A DNA stretch of 15,697 nucleotides, taken from the NCBI GenBank assembly GCA_023379725.1, contig JAMCPC010000031.1, positions 1 through 15,697 of the forward strand, written 5' to 3'. Positions 7,125 through 14,565 of the stretch are shown in pieces (position 1 is the first letter of the stretch; every line of letters starts with the position of its first letter). The DNA is from Actinomycetota bacterium. Lineage in GTDB: Bacteria > Actinomycetota > Acidimicrobiia > Acidimicrobiales > JAMCPL01. A program made the translations under genes and the position numbers. A model generated the notes under the pieces. That model was not told where the DNA came from. It did not search any database and saw only the letters and a program-made list of their open reading frames with translations.

Positions 7125-7633
7125 ATGACCTCCCCTGCCCTGCCGGAATCTGCTCCGCCGGAATCTGCTCCGACCTCTGCCATCTGCTGAGCCATTATAT
7201 ATCCATGCCCATTTGAAGCATATCGTGCTGCTACTATATCGTCTATCTCTTTAACGTCTTGCCTATCCAGCTCAATCCTATACTCTGACCTGCGGCGTTC
7301 ATCGAGTCTATCCAATACAGCTACCTGGCGCCTGGCATCAATCCAGCGAATTTGTGAAGTAGCTACATTTGATGCAGCTATACCGACCTCATTATTGGCC
7401 AAAGCAACTGCCCTCTCAGCAAACTCCAATTGCTGGCGTTCACGTACATAATCTCCATAATCCTGTATACCTCCCCTCTTGGGCATCTCCGCGTATTTGG
7501 TCAATAGGCGATCACGTAACTCTATGTTTTTGCTTAGTAGCTGGTTTGCGGTGGCTAATGCCATTCTGGCCATACTTTCCTGGGCTCTTCTCATCTCTCG
7601 TACCCTCTCCAGACGAAAACGATAAGCCTTCAT
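7121..7633 (-). CDS. fliJ: Flagellar export protein FliJ
   Basis: FliJ is the coiled-coil stalk of the FliH-FliI-FliJ export ATPase and connects it to FlhA. The 170-residue product begins MKAYRFRLERVREMRRAQE, the usual FliJ N-terminus. It is almost wholly charged, helical and heptad-like, with QQLEFAERAVALANNEV and LDERRRSEYRIELDRQD. A short Gly/Ala/Ser tail follows at the end. Assignment rests on length, coiled-coil composition and position directly after fliI, with which it overlaps by four bases; sequence identity in this family is always low. The stop overlaps the transglycosylase ATG. Confidence 0.88.
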   Translation of the reverse strand: MKAYRFRLERVREMRRAQESMARMALATANQLLSKNIELRDRLLTKYAEMPKRGGIQDYGDYVRERQQLEFAERAVALANNEVGIAASNVATSQIRWIDARRQVAVLDRLDERRRSEYRIELDRQDVKEIDDIVAARYASNGHGYIMAQQMAEVGADSGGADSGRAGEVI

Positions 7634-9105
7634 GCACCCACGCCCTGCAATCCACCTACACCAGACAGACCTGGCATATTATGCACCCCTGAACCGGTAA
7701 GCGATTCAACAGCACGACTCCCAGCGATCTGACTGTTCGCAAGCTTGCCTCCAGCAATTTCACCTGCAACAACACCAGCAATCTGACTATCGACAGCACG
7801 ACCTCCCAACAACGCTCTGAGCCGTTCCTGGGAATCAGTCAACGAGGAAATCTCATACAAGTCCTGACGTAAAAATGCATCTATACCACCTTGCAGCTCA
7901 ATTGCCCTGTCCACTAACGGGTTGCTCCCTCTTGCATATGCCCCAATCTCTACAAGATCCCTTGCATCACGATACGCAGCAAGTAACGACCTGAGCTCTT
8001 GAGTAAGCATCCGATCCTCTGGCGATACGATGGCAGGCTCCAGCCGTGATATTGATTCAAGTACCTCAATTGCCGGAAAATGTCCACCTGTAGCAAGTCT
8101 GCGAGAAAGCACTATATGACCATCGAGAATCGCTCTTGAAGCGTCTGCAATCGGTTCATTCATGTCGTCTCCCTCTACCAGCACTGTGTAAAGTCCGGTA
8201 ATACTCCCCTTGTCCGATACTCCTGCACGCTCAAGTAGCATCGGCATAAGAGAGAACACCGAAGGCGGGTAACCTCGTGTAGCAGGTGGCTCACCGGCTG
8301 CTAGGCCGACTTCACGTTGTGCCATTGCGAATCTAGTCAACGAATCCATCATAAATAATACCTGCATACCCTGGTCCCTGAACCACTCTGCAATACGTAT
8401 AGCAGTAAACGCCGCCCTCACCCGAACCATCGCAGGCCTATCAGAAGTAGCTACTACGACTACCGACCGGGCAAGACCTTCGGACTTTAGATCGCGCCTG
8501 ATAAACTCATTCACTTCACGACCACGTTCACCTACAAGTGCCAACACCGACACGGCAGCCTCAGTACCTCTCATCATCATAGAGAGCAGACTGGACTTGC
8601 CCACGCCGGAGCCCGCAAAGATACCCATGCGCTGTCCCTGACCTACCGGGATAAGAGTATCTATAGCTCTTATGCCCAATTGAAGTCGAGTATCCACCAA
8701 ATCCCTTGCCAGTGGGTGCGGCGGCTGTCCATGTATAGTCACCTCTTCAAGCCCGTCAAGCATCGTACCGCCATCTATCGGCCTTCCAAGCCCATCAAGG
8801 ACTCTCCCCAGTAGGGCATTACCTACCCGGACAGTAAGTGGATGGCCAAGCGCCTCCACTTCGTCGCCGCATCGCACCCCTGTAGTATCCCCCAACGGTG
8901 CACATGCAAGCATAGAGGTGTGAGCTGCCACCACCTCGGCATAGAGAGCTCCGCCCCGGCGATAGATCCTAACCGCATCTCCAACGGCAGCCTCAATACC
9001 CTCAACATCTATACGGAAACCAACCATTCTGGCAACCCTACCGGTACGACGTGGCCGAGCAACTGCCCGCAACGACTCTTCCAGCATCGGTGTAAGCAGG
9101 CTCAT
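7630..9105 (-). CDS. fliI: Flagellum-specific ATPase FliI with C-terminal extension
   Basis: FliI hydrolyses ATP to help unfold and load flagellar export substrates; it is related to the F1 beta subunit. The product has 491 residues. Walker A is GSGVGKSS (about 165-172), the catalytic Glu lies in VGERGREVNEF (near 193), and Walker B is VLFMMDSLTRFA (about 249-260). The family signature GEPPATRGYPPSVFS and the segment GSITGLYTVLVEGDDMNEP are intact. After the usual end near LRALLGGR, about 55 extra low-complexity residues follow, containing two SQIAG steps and a Gly-rich end. AGGAGG lies before the ATG at 9105, 16 bases after fliH. Activity is expected to be normal since the catalytic core is complete. 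Confidence 0.97.
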   Translation of the reverse strand: MSLLTPMLEESLRAVARPRRTGRVARMVGFRIDVEGIEAAVGDAVRIYRRGGALYAEVVAAHTSMLACAPLGDTTGVRCGDEVEALGHPLTVRVGNALLGRVLDGLGRPIDGGTMLDGLEEVTIHGQPPHPLARDLVDTRLQLGIRAIDTLIPVGQGQRMGIFAGSGVGKSSLLSMMMRGTEAAVSVLALVGERGREVNEFIRRDLKSEGLARSVVVVATSDRPAMVRVRAAFTAIRIAEWFRDQGMQVLFMMDSLTRFAMAQREVGLAAGEPPATRGYPPSVFSLMPMLLERAGVSDKGSITGLYTVLVEGDDMNEPIADASRAILDGHIVLSRRLATGGHFPAIEVLESISRLEPAIVSPEDRMLTQELRSLLAAYRDARDLVEIGAYARGSNPLVDRAIELQGGIDAFLRQDLYEISSLTDSQERLRALLGGRAVDSQIAGVVAGEIAGGKLANSQIAGSRAVESLTGSGVHNMPGLSGVGGLQGVGA

Positions 9106-9121
9106 CCTCTACCCTCCTGCC

Positions 9122-10600
9122 TCATGACCTGCCACCCTCTAACTGATCCACTGATTCTCCACCCTCCTTCAATCTATCCAAAGATACATCAGTCTCAGGT
9201 AGGGACGAATGAAGATCGGTGATATTGGGCGGAGATGAATAGCGTGGATCCAAAGATACATCAGTCTCAGGTAGGGACGAATGAAGATCGGTGATATTGG
9301 GCGGAGATGAATAGCGTGGATCCAAAGATACATCAGTCTCAGGTAGGGACGAATGAAGATCGGTGATATTGGGCGGAGATGAATAGCGTGGATCCAAAGA
9401 TACATCAGTCTCAGGTAGGGACGAATGAAGATCGGTGATATTGGGCGGAGATGAATAGCGTGGATCCAAAGATACATCAGTCTCAGGTAGGGACGAATGA
9501 AGATCGGTGATATTGGGCGGAGATGAATAGCGTGGATCCAAAGATACATCAGTCTCAGGTAGGGACGAATGGAGCAAGTCGGTAACTCTTTGAAGGGCAG
9601 CGCTCCATTGGGCATCGATCCGGCAGGATCCGACCTGGACTACACAGCCTCCCCTTTCCACACTACTATCCGGAACAATCTCCAGATTCCCCCCATCCAA
9701 GAGACCTCCCTTCAAGGGACCCCCACCCAAAATACCTTCACCAGGATTATCTACGTCCCGACTATCCGCACCCGCACCCGGGCTACCCACACCCAGACGG
9801 CCTTCACCCGACGACTTACTCAAATCGCCCAGCTCAGCAATATCATCAGGATGCATATGCACTACCAGATCGCTTCCTCCTGGAACAATGCTCAATGCAC
9901 GCTCCAGAGCTTCTCTGCCTGGATTTTTGGACACTGCAAGTTCTCGTAGCAAAATCGCCTCTGCAATCCTACACGCCAAGTCAACTACCTCCCTTGAAGA
10001 GATAGCCATGACCTCATGTCGAGACTCAGCCAGCAGAGACACAGAATTACCGAGCACCTCGACCAGCTTGCGCGTGGCATCCAAGCGGTCTGCTTCTATC
10101 GATGAGAGCGCATCGTCAAATCCCTTCTTGTATCCCTCGTCGTAGCCGTACTGTTTTGCCTGCTCAATCCGCTCCGAAAGAGAATAAGCTGACGGAGTCC
10201 GTACCTGCTGAGGTAGAGCTGATGCCTTTACCTCGCCGAGCGGTACCTTGGTAACTCTATCATCCTCTAACCCCTTCAGCACTGCAACCGACTTGTGTAT
10301 CGCACCCTTCTTCGCTCGAGATGTTCCGGCAAGTTTATTCCCCGCCGTCTCCGCCCCCTCGGGAGATGTCCCCAAGTGCACTATATCCTCCACTTCACTT
10401 GGAAATACAGGACTTGATGCCAGGCTACCCGAGGCCACCTTGGCCACCAATGCCTCCCCAGTCAGCACCTTCACTCTGCTGGCACTACTCGATACCTTAC
10501 CGATACTACCCAGTGCCCCACCGGTACTACTCGATACCCTGCTCGCTTTATCTGATGACCTACCGGCCCTACTGGACAAGCTGCTCATCTCCCCGAACAA
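9122..10600 (-). CDS. fliH: Flagellar assembly protein FliH, enlarged by repeats
   Basis: FliH binds FliI and FliN and regulates the export ATPase. At 492 residues it is about twice the usual length. A Ser/Ala/Gly-rich start (about 1-140) precedes the FliH marker AKQYGYDEGYKKGFDDA (about 148-164) and a helical stator-like region up to VVHMHPDDIAELGDL. A Gly/Asp-rich insertion (about 261-315) interrupts the globular C-terminal domain, which resumes at GGCVVQVGSCRIDAQW. The native end, near LQRVTDLLHSS, is followed by five identical 24-residue repeats, a partial sixth and a short acidic tail. The start is uncertain: TTG at 10600 has GGTGAG seven bases upstream, whereas ATG at 10588 has GGGGAG touching it. 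Both overlap fliG. Confidence 0.9.
   Translation of the reverse strand: MFGEMSSLSSRAGRSSDKASRVSSSTGGALGSIGKVSSSASRVKVLTGEALVAKVASGSLASSPVFPSEVEDIVHLGTSPEGAETAGNKLAGTSRAKKGAIHKSVAVLKGLEDDRVTKVPLGEVKASALPQQVRTPSAYSLSERIEQAKQYGYDEGYKKGFDDALSSIEADRLDATRKLVEVLGNSVSLLAESRHEVMAISSREVVDLACRIAEAILLRELAVSKNPGREALERALSIVPGGSDLVVHMHPDDIAELGDLSKSSGEGRLGVGSPGAGADSRDVDNPGEGILGGGPLKGGLLDGGNLEIVPDSSVERGGCVVQVGSCRIDAQWSAALQRVTDLLHSSLPETDVSLDPRYSSPPNITDLHSSLPETDVSLDPRYSSPPNITDLHSSLPETDVSLDPRYSSPPNITDLHSSLPETDVSLDPRYSSPPNITDLHSSLPETDVSLDPRYSSPPNITDLHSSLPETDVSLDRLKEGGESVDQLEGGRS
9181..9571 (-). repeat. Five perfect 72-bp tandem repeats plus a partial sixth, in fliH
   Basis: Units start at 9181, 9253, 9325, 9397 and 9469. 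I compared them base by base and saw no mismatch. A sixth unit from 9541 matches for about 31 bases before joining unique fliH sequence. Each unit encodes 24 residues (TDLHSSLPETDVSLDPRYSS then PPNI). The unit resembles the native FliH end TDLLHSS. Since 72 is divisible by three, copy gain or loss keeps the frame. There are no spacers, so it is not a CRISPR array. Confidence 0.98.
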
Positions 10601-11582
10601 GGACTATCTCACCGGCAGCTTCCAACTCGCGTACTACCCTCACTACCTCCTGCTGCGCGGATTCAACCTGTGAAATCCTTACAGGCCCAAGAATCTCTAT
10701 CTCATCTACCAGGTCCTCCTGAGCACGCTCTGACATGTTACGGAGGAACTTATCTTTCACCTGGTCAGATACGCCCTTCAGCGCCACAGACAGATCCTTG
10801 ACTACGACATTACGCAATACCCGTTGCAACGTCCTGTCGTCAAGATTGGTAATATCATCAAATACGAAGAGTTCGTTTCTGATCTGCTCGGCCAGCTCAG
10901 GGTCGGTCTCTTCAAGGTCGCTCAAAATTTGCTTTTCGGCGGACCTGTCTGCATGGTTCAATATAGACACTATTGAAGCAATTCCACCGATCTCAGAAGT
11001 CACCACTCCAGAACGAATGAGATTGGCAAGCTTATGCTCGAGCACTTCAGCAACCTGGCTTATCGCTTCAGGAGGGATACGACCCAACGTGGCTATCCTC
11101 TTTGCAATGTCGACCCTTAGTTGCTCGTCCATTGCATCCAAGACGCGAGCTGCATCGTCGGCAGACAGATGAGCAAGCACCACAGCTGTTGTCTGGGGGT
11201 GCTCCTCTGCCAGGAAACTGACTATCTGCAGCGGATCTATCTTGTTCAAAAAAGCGAGTGGGGTACCCTTACCACCCATATCCAGGTCGGCTATTATCTC
11301 CTCTGCCCGTCCCTTTCCGAAACGGTCTTCCAATAGCTTCTTCGCCACATCTATCCCGCCCTGCTTTACCTGGAAAAAAACCGCCGCCTGCTCAAGGAAC
11401 TCGCCCAGTACTGTACGAACAGTCATCGGAGCGAGAGCCGGCAATGATGCCATCTCGGATATCAGCTCCACCACTTCTATCTCAGAGAGAGATTTAAGTA
11501 CTCTCTGGGCATGCTCCTCGTCGAGTTGTGCAACCACCAGAGCTGCCTTCTGCGGACCGGACAATGATACCAAGCCAGCCAT
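10569..11582 (-). CDS. fliG: Flagellar motor switch protein FliG
   Basis: FliG sits on the FliF ring and interacts with the stator to generate torque. The 337-residue product has the three-domain FliG layout: an N-terminal FliF-binding domain (LSGPQKAALVVAQLDEE), a middle domain with the EHPQT motif (residues 127-131), and a C-terminal torque domain (about 240-337). The torque domain keeps a charged helix, LKGVSDQVKDKFLRNMSERA. FVFDDITNLDDRTLQRVLR and DEIEILGPVR are typical. Length is normal. The ATG overlaps the fliF stop by one base (TGATG), and the end overlaps fliH by about 20-32 bases, depending on the fliH start. AUA supplies 13 of its 23 isoleucine codons. Confidence 0.97.
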   Translation of the reverse strand: MAGLVSLSGPQKAALVVAQLDEEHAQRVLKSLSEIEVVELISEMASLPALAPMTVRTVLGEFLEQAAVFFQVKQGGIDVAKKLLEDRFGKGRAEEIIADLDMGGKGTPLAFLNKIDPLQIVSFLAEEHPQTTAVVLAHLSADDAARVLDAMDEQLRVDIAKRIATLGRIPPEAISQVAEVLEHKLANLIRSGVVTSEIGGIASIVSILNHADRSAEKQILSDLEETDPELAEQIRNELFVFDDITNLDDRTLQRVLRNVVVKDLSVALKGVSDQVKDKFLRNMSERAQEDLVDEIEILGPVRISQVESAQQEVVRVVRELEAAGEIVLVRGDEQLVQ

Positions 11583-13183
11583 CAGGCATTCGCCCCCTTA
11601 TTCTCTCTCATCCATGTCCTGATAGTGGCAGCCACCTCGTCGGGCTGGTTATCTATAAACTTGTTCATATCAACAGCCGGACCGCCAAGTTCACCGCCAA
11701 CCGTCTGCAACTGACCGGTCGGCTCCCCCATAAGAGATCCTGGAACCTCTGGATAGCCCAACAGACCATTAAGATCCATACCAGATTCCATAGATGCTCT
11801 CCTGGCCTTTCGAGCCGAGCGCCACAACAGAAATAGAACTACCAGTATCACCAGAGCCACAGCTGCCATTTTGATATCATTCATCAGGGCAGCTTTCTTG
11901 CTCGCAGCCGCCGCAGCCGCCGCCTGTTTTGCAGCAGCGCTGGCGGCAGTAGTAGAGAAGGGCATAGCTGCAAAGGAGATAGTGTCACCCCTGGCTGCAA
12001 CTATATGAGCAGCATTGACCACCCCAGTTTTGAGCGCTGTAAGACTCACCCCTGAAGGTAAGGCCTTGGAGTTTATAAGTACGGCTACCGACTGGTTCAC
12101 AGGCTGCCCTGGGGAGGTAACGACATTCTGAGTCTGCGTACCAGCTTCGCACTGCGAGCTACCTGACGATTGCGTATAGACAGAAGGACCGCTGCCGACC
12201 GTGGGCGTTACTGTCGAGCCAAGTGCCCCGCCGGGGAGAGTACCACTACCGGTGAACTTCTGCGTATTCGTGGAGGTATTGGTGCAAAATCCATTTACCT
12301 TGCCATTTGGGGCAGTAATCAGCGTATGAGTGGTAGTGGACTGCTTATTGAAATTGAGCTGGGCATTTACTACCACATCAGCATTGTTTGGACCGAGCAC
12401 GCTGGTGAGATACCCTTCTATCTTGGCCTGCTCAGCTTGATCATACGACTGAGTAGCGCTGTCCTCTGTACCAAGTGCAGAGGTAACCCCTGGACCGGCA
12501 AGAAGGTTTCCATTTGAATCTGCAACGGTCACGTCACTTGCAGAGAGCCCTGGAACCGAGGATGCCACCAAATGGACTATCGCCTGTACCTCTTCCGGTG
12601 ATAGTGTCGCTCCAGGTGACATATCTATCAACACAGATGCACCAGTAGGGTTAGTATTGTTCAGCACAAAGGTCTGGTTTGCGGGCAACGCTATGTTTAC
12701 CTGCGAACCCGTCACACCGTGGATAGCATTGATCGTGTTGGAGAGCTCACCCTGGAGGCCGATAAGGTAGTCAGTCTGCTGTGCCAGCTGGGAGGTGGTA
12801 ATGCCCGCTTTGTTTACCTGCGAGAGACCAACATTGCTCTGGGTGGGAAGGCCAGCCTGTGCAAGCGCAAGGCGTTGACTGGCCACGTCGTTTGCAGGCA
12901 CCATTATAGTAGAGCCTCCGTCAGCCAGCTGGAACGGCACATGGTCGGAGGTCAGCTTGGTCGTCATTGATGCAGCATCTGAAGACGATAGGTTGGTGAA
13001 TAATGGCGCATAGGTAGGCTTCCCGGAGTAAGTCATAAATATCGCCGCAATAACAATTATCCCTACAGCGACAGTCACCACCGTTGCCTTCTGCCCTGTG
13101 GTGAATCCCTCCATAAAGGTCTTCATACGATTGACTACATTCTCCCTGTAATGATCCAGCTGTTCTGCGGGAACTATAGCCAT
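11582..13183 (-). CDS. fliF: Flagellar MS-ring protein FliF
   Basis: FliF forms the membrane ring on which rod, C-ring and export gate assemble. The 533-residue product has a first membrane helix at about 33-53 (VVTVAVGIIVIAAIFMTY) and the ring-building YscJ-like domain after it (YAPLFTNLSSSDAASM, QRLALAQAGLP, NTINAIHGVTGSQVNIALP). A Ser/Thr/Gly-rich periplasmic part comes next, then a second membrane helix at about 438-454 (MAAVALVILVVLFLLW). The cytoplasmic tail ends in the FliG-binding segment (DMNKFIDNQPDEVAATIRTW). AGAGGTGG lies six bases before the ATG at 13183. The stop overlaps fliG by one base. Length is typical. Confidence 0.97.
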   Translation of the reverse strand: MAIVPAEQLDHYRENVVNRMKTFMEGFTTGQKATVVTVAVGIIVIAAIFMTYSGKPTYAPLFTNLSSSDAASMTTKLTSDHVPFQLADGGSTIMVPANDVASQRLALAQAGLPTQSNVGLSQVNKAGITTSQLAQQTDYLIGLQGELSNTINAIHGVTGSQVNIALPANQTFVLNNTNPTGASVLIDMSPGATLSPEEVQAIVHLVASSVPGLSASDVTVADSNGNLLAGPGVTSALGTEDSATQSYDQAEQAKIEGYLTSVLGPNNADVVVNAQLNFNKQSTTTHTLITAPNGKVNGFCTNTSTNTQKFTGSGTLPGGALGSTVTPTVGSGPSVYTQSSGSSQCEAGTQTQNVVTSPGQPVNQSVAVLINSKALPSGVSLTALKTGVVNAAHIVAARGDTISFAAMPFSTTAASAAAKQAAAAAAASKKAALMNDIKMAAVALVILVVLFLLWRSARKARRASMESGMDLNGLLGYPEVPGSLMGEPTGQLQTVGGELGGPAVDMNKFIDNQPDEVAATIRTWMRENKGANA

Positions 13184-13219
13184 CTTTTACCACCTCTCAT
13201 CCCTGTCTCCACAAAATCA

Positions 13220-13326
13220 CTCATATCGGTAGGTTCACGGTAGGTTCATCACTTCGTTGGTTCCGTCGGTTAGGTGAGCTGCGTATCGCTCCATCGATTT
13301 CCTCATATCGGTAGGTTCATCACTTC
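13220..13326 (-). repeat. Duplicated fliE 3' end downstream of fliE
   Basis: The last bases of fliE, reading GAAGTGATGAACCTACCG then ATATGAG on the minus strand (13302-13326), recur about 80 bases downstream (13220-13255). In the second copy an 11-base piece, TGAACCTACCG, is itself doubled. The duplication lies in the 119-base fliE-fliF gap. Confidence 0.85.
13235..13294 (-). CDS. Possible 19-codon ORF ending like FliE
   Basis: ATG at 13294 is preceded by GAGG with six bases between, a good ribosome binding site provided by the fliE stop region. The 19-residue frame (MERYAAHLTDGTNEVMNLP) ends in EVMNLP, matching the FliE end EVMNLPI. Without the 11-base duplication it would end exactly like FliE. 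It may be a relic of a duplicated or replaced fliE tail rather than a working gene. Confidence 0.25.
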   Translation of the reverse strand: MERYAAHLTDGTNEVMNLP

Positions 13327-13605
13327 CGTGAATGCCGTGACAGCCTTATTAAGCAAAGCCACGGTAACCTGTGTGGCCAATGACGCGTTCGCTGTTGTGA
13401 TCATCGCCTCTGCAATATTCCCCTGTCCGGCGGCAGCCTGAGCCTGCTGGCTGGTGGCAGCAGCCTGGGTATTCTGTAGCGAGTCTACCGCATTGAGCAA
13501 CGAGCTGGAAAAGGACGACCCACCCGATGAAGATGCCCCTCCGGCACCTCCAGTTGCCCCCGCGCCCTGCCCTGTTGGAATCGGATTTATCGGAGGAAGA
13601 GGCAT
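13303..13605 (-). CDS. fliE: Flagellar hook-basal body protein FliE
   Basis: FliE joins the MS ring to the rod and is an early export substrate. The 100-residue product has a Pro/Gly/Ser-rich N-terminal part and a helical C-terminal half. The latter has the FliE pattern FSSSLLNAVDSLQNTQ, then NIAEAMITTANASLATQVTV and ending in LLNKAVTAFTEVMNLPI. Length and position after flgC fit. The ATG at 13605 lies seven bases after the flgC stop; GGGAG inside the flgC end may serve as a somewhat distant ribosome binding site, and coupling to flgC is likely. Confidence 0.94.
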   Translation of the reverse strand: MPLPPINPIPTGQGAGATGGAGGASSSGGSSFSSSLLNAVDSLQNTQAAATSQQAQAAAGQGNIAEAMITTANASLATQVTVALLNKAVTAFTEVMNLPI

Positions 13606-13612
13606 ATCTACA

Positions 13613-14020
13613 TCAGCTCCCCAGGGTCAGAGCCGACTGGTAAGCGGACTGAGCCTTTTGCAAAGCAGAGACATTTGCCTGGTAGGATGCCTGTGCCTGC
13701 ACGAGGTCCACCAATTGCTGAGCCATTGATATGTCCGGATAGCGTATATACCCCTGAGCATCAGCGATAGGATTGCCCGGATCGTAGGCAATCCTACCTG
13801 TTGTGTTTCCCAGGGCAATCCCTACCACAGCCACCCCCATACCCTGGTTGCCAGGTGTGGGTGACTCCGGCACTACTACAGGAGTCTGCTCGCGGTAGGG
13901 GACCTTGTTTGCCGGTACGGCATCGTTTATATTGGCCAGATTGCCTGCCAGCGTATCGATCCAGGTCTGCATAGCATTTATACCGGAACCAGATATTGGG
14001 ATAGCACCAAAGAGACTCAT
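13613..14020 (-). CDS. flgC: Flagellar basal-body rod protein FlgC
   Basis: FlgC is a proximal rod subunit exported by the flagellar type III system. The 135-residue product has the rod-family N-terminus (IPISGSGINAMQTWIDTLAG then NLANIND) and the C-terminal helix typical of FlgC (YPDISMAQQLVDLVQAQASY then QANVSAL). In between are the FlgC-like VPYREQTPVVV and a short Gly/Pro loop. Length matches the family. The ATG overlaps the flgB stop by four bases (ATGA at 14017-14020). Confidence 0.95.
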   Translation of the reverse strand: MSLFGAIPISGSGINAMQTWIDTLAGNLANINDAVPANKVPYREQTPVVVPESPTPGNQGMGVAVVGIALGNTTGRIAYDPGNPIADAQGYIRYPDISMAQQLVDLVQAQASYQANVSALQKAQSAYQSALTLGS

Positions 14021-14361
14021 GAGAAACTACCCCCTGCTGCACCTTGTACCAGCCGGAACTGGGCATTAAACATATCCACCAGCGCCTGATACTGCATAGT
14101 AGCCTGTACTGCATCCACCATCTGGCTACCCACATCTACGTTGTTGCCATCGGTATTGGGAAGCTGGGGAGATGCGGACTCCGTGATGGAGGCAGTCTGG
14201 CTGTTCGGTCCGTTCAGTGCATTTTCCAGGCTGGCCTGGAAATGTACCTGCTGGGCTGTATAGCCGGGTGTATCCACATTGGAAAGATTATTGGCTATGA
14301 CCTGCTGACGCTCTGTCATGCCCTGCAACGCAAAGCCCAGCACCTGCATGATATCGCTCAT
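14017..14361 (-). CDS. flgB: Flagellar basal-body rod protein FlgB, first gene of the operon
   Basis: FlgB is the proximal rod subunit nearest the MS ring. The 114-residue product has the rod-family motif QQVIANNLSNVDTPGYTA (about residues 19-36) and a C-terminal helix MVDAVQATMQYQALVDMFNA. GAGGAG lies six bases before ATG 14361. It is the first gene of the minus-strand run and is preceded by about 110 bases of leader from a sigma-28-like promoter. Length is slightly short compared with enterobacterial FlgB, mostly in the central loop. Confidence 0.95.
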   Translation of the reverse strand: MSDIMQVLGFALQGMTERQQVIANNLSNVDTPGYTAQQVHFQASLENALNGPNSQTASITESASPQLPNTDGNNVDVGSQMVDAVQATMQYQALVDMFNAQFRLVQGAAGGSFS

Positions 14362-14433
14362 CGAAACTCCTCAGTAACTAGCTCTTAACCTATATCACAC
14401 CACATCTACAGACATGGCCTGATGTCCTCTTGA

Positions 14434-14469
14434 GCCCTTCCTGGGCAATTCCGGTGTTTCCATACACCG
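14434..14469 (-). promoter_or_regulatory. Two short hairpins in the flgB leader
   Basis: CGGTGT and ACACCG (14452-14457 and 14464-14469) form a six-base stem with a six-base loop, very near the expected 5' end of the operon mRNA. GCCC and GGGC (14434-14437 and 14443-14446) form a second stem whose loop holds AGGAA on the mRNA. No U-run follows, so they are not intrinsic terminators. Stabilising the mRNA 5' end is one possible role. Confidence 0.4.
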
Positions 14470-14478
14470 CCTCCCCTG

Positions 14479-14506
14479 TTATCGGTAGGAAGCTAATAAA
14501 TCTTTA
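14479..14506 (-). promoter_or_regulatory. Sigma-28 (FliA/SigD)-like promoter for the flagellar operon
   Basis: On the minus strand TAAAG begins at 14506 and CCGATAA lies at 14485-14479, with 17 bases between TAAA and CCGATAA. The enterobacterial sigma-28 consensus is TAAAGTTT-N11-GCCGATAA, which equals a 16-base gap, so the match is close with one extra base. Transcription would start near 14472, giving a leader of about 110 bases before flgB. Confidence 0.6.
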
Positions 14507-14565
14507 GCACATTTTTCCGCTATAGGCACGCATCAATAAAAATAAGCCTTATACAAGCCATTTCC

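Noticed and set aside
9181..9571. CRISPR array
   Set aside because: The 72-base units abut each other with no spacers and lie in frame within fliH.
9169..9615. A 148-codon minus-strand frame with a repeated Ile/Tyr/Leu-rich unit
   Set aside because: It is another frame of the 72-bp repeat inside fliH, open only because one repeat unit without a stop is copied. The fliH frame has clear family motifs.
13220..13310. Sigma-28 -10 elements (CCGATAT) at the fliE end and in its copy
   Set aside because: No TAAA lies at the required distance upstream of either, and the first is simply fliE coding sequence.
14452..14469. Intrinsic terminator
   Set aside because: The stem is short and no T-run follows it on either strand.
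14362..14480. Cyclic-di-GMP riboswitch in the flgB leader
   Set aside because: Only a GGAAACACC string is reminiscent. The conserved core and second stem of class I or II could not be found.
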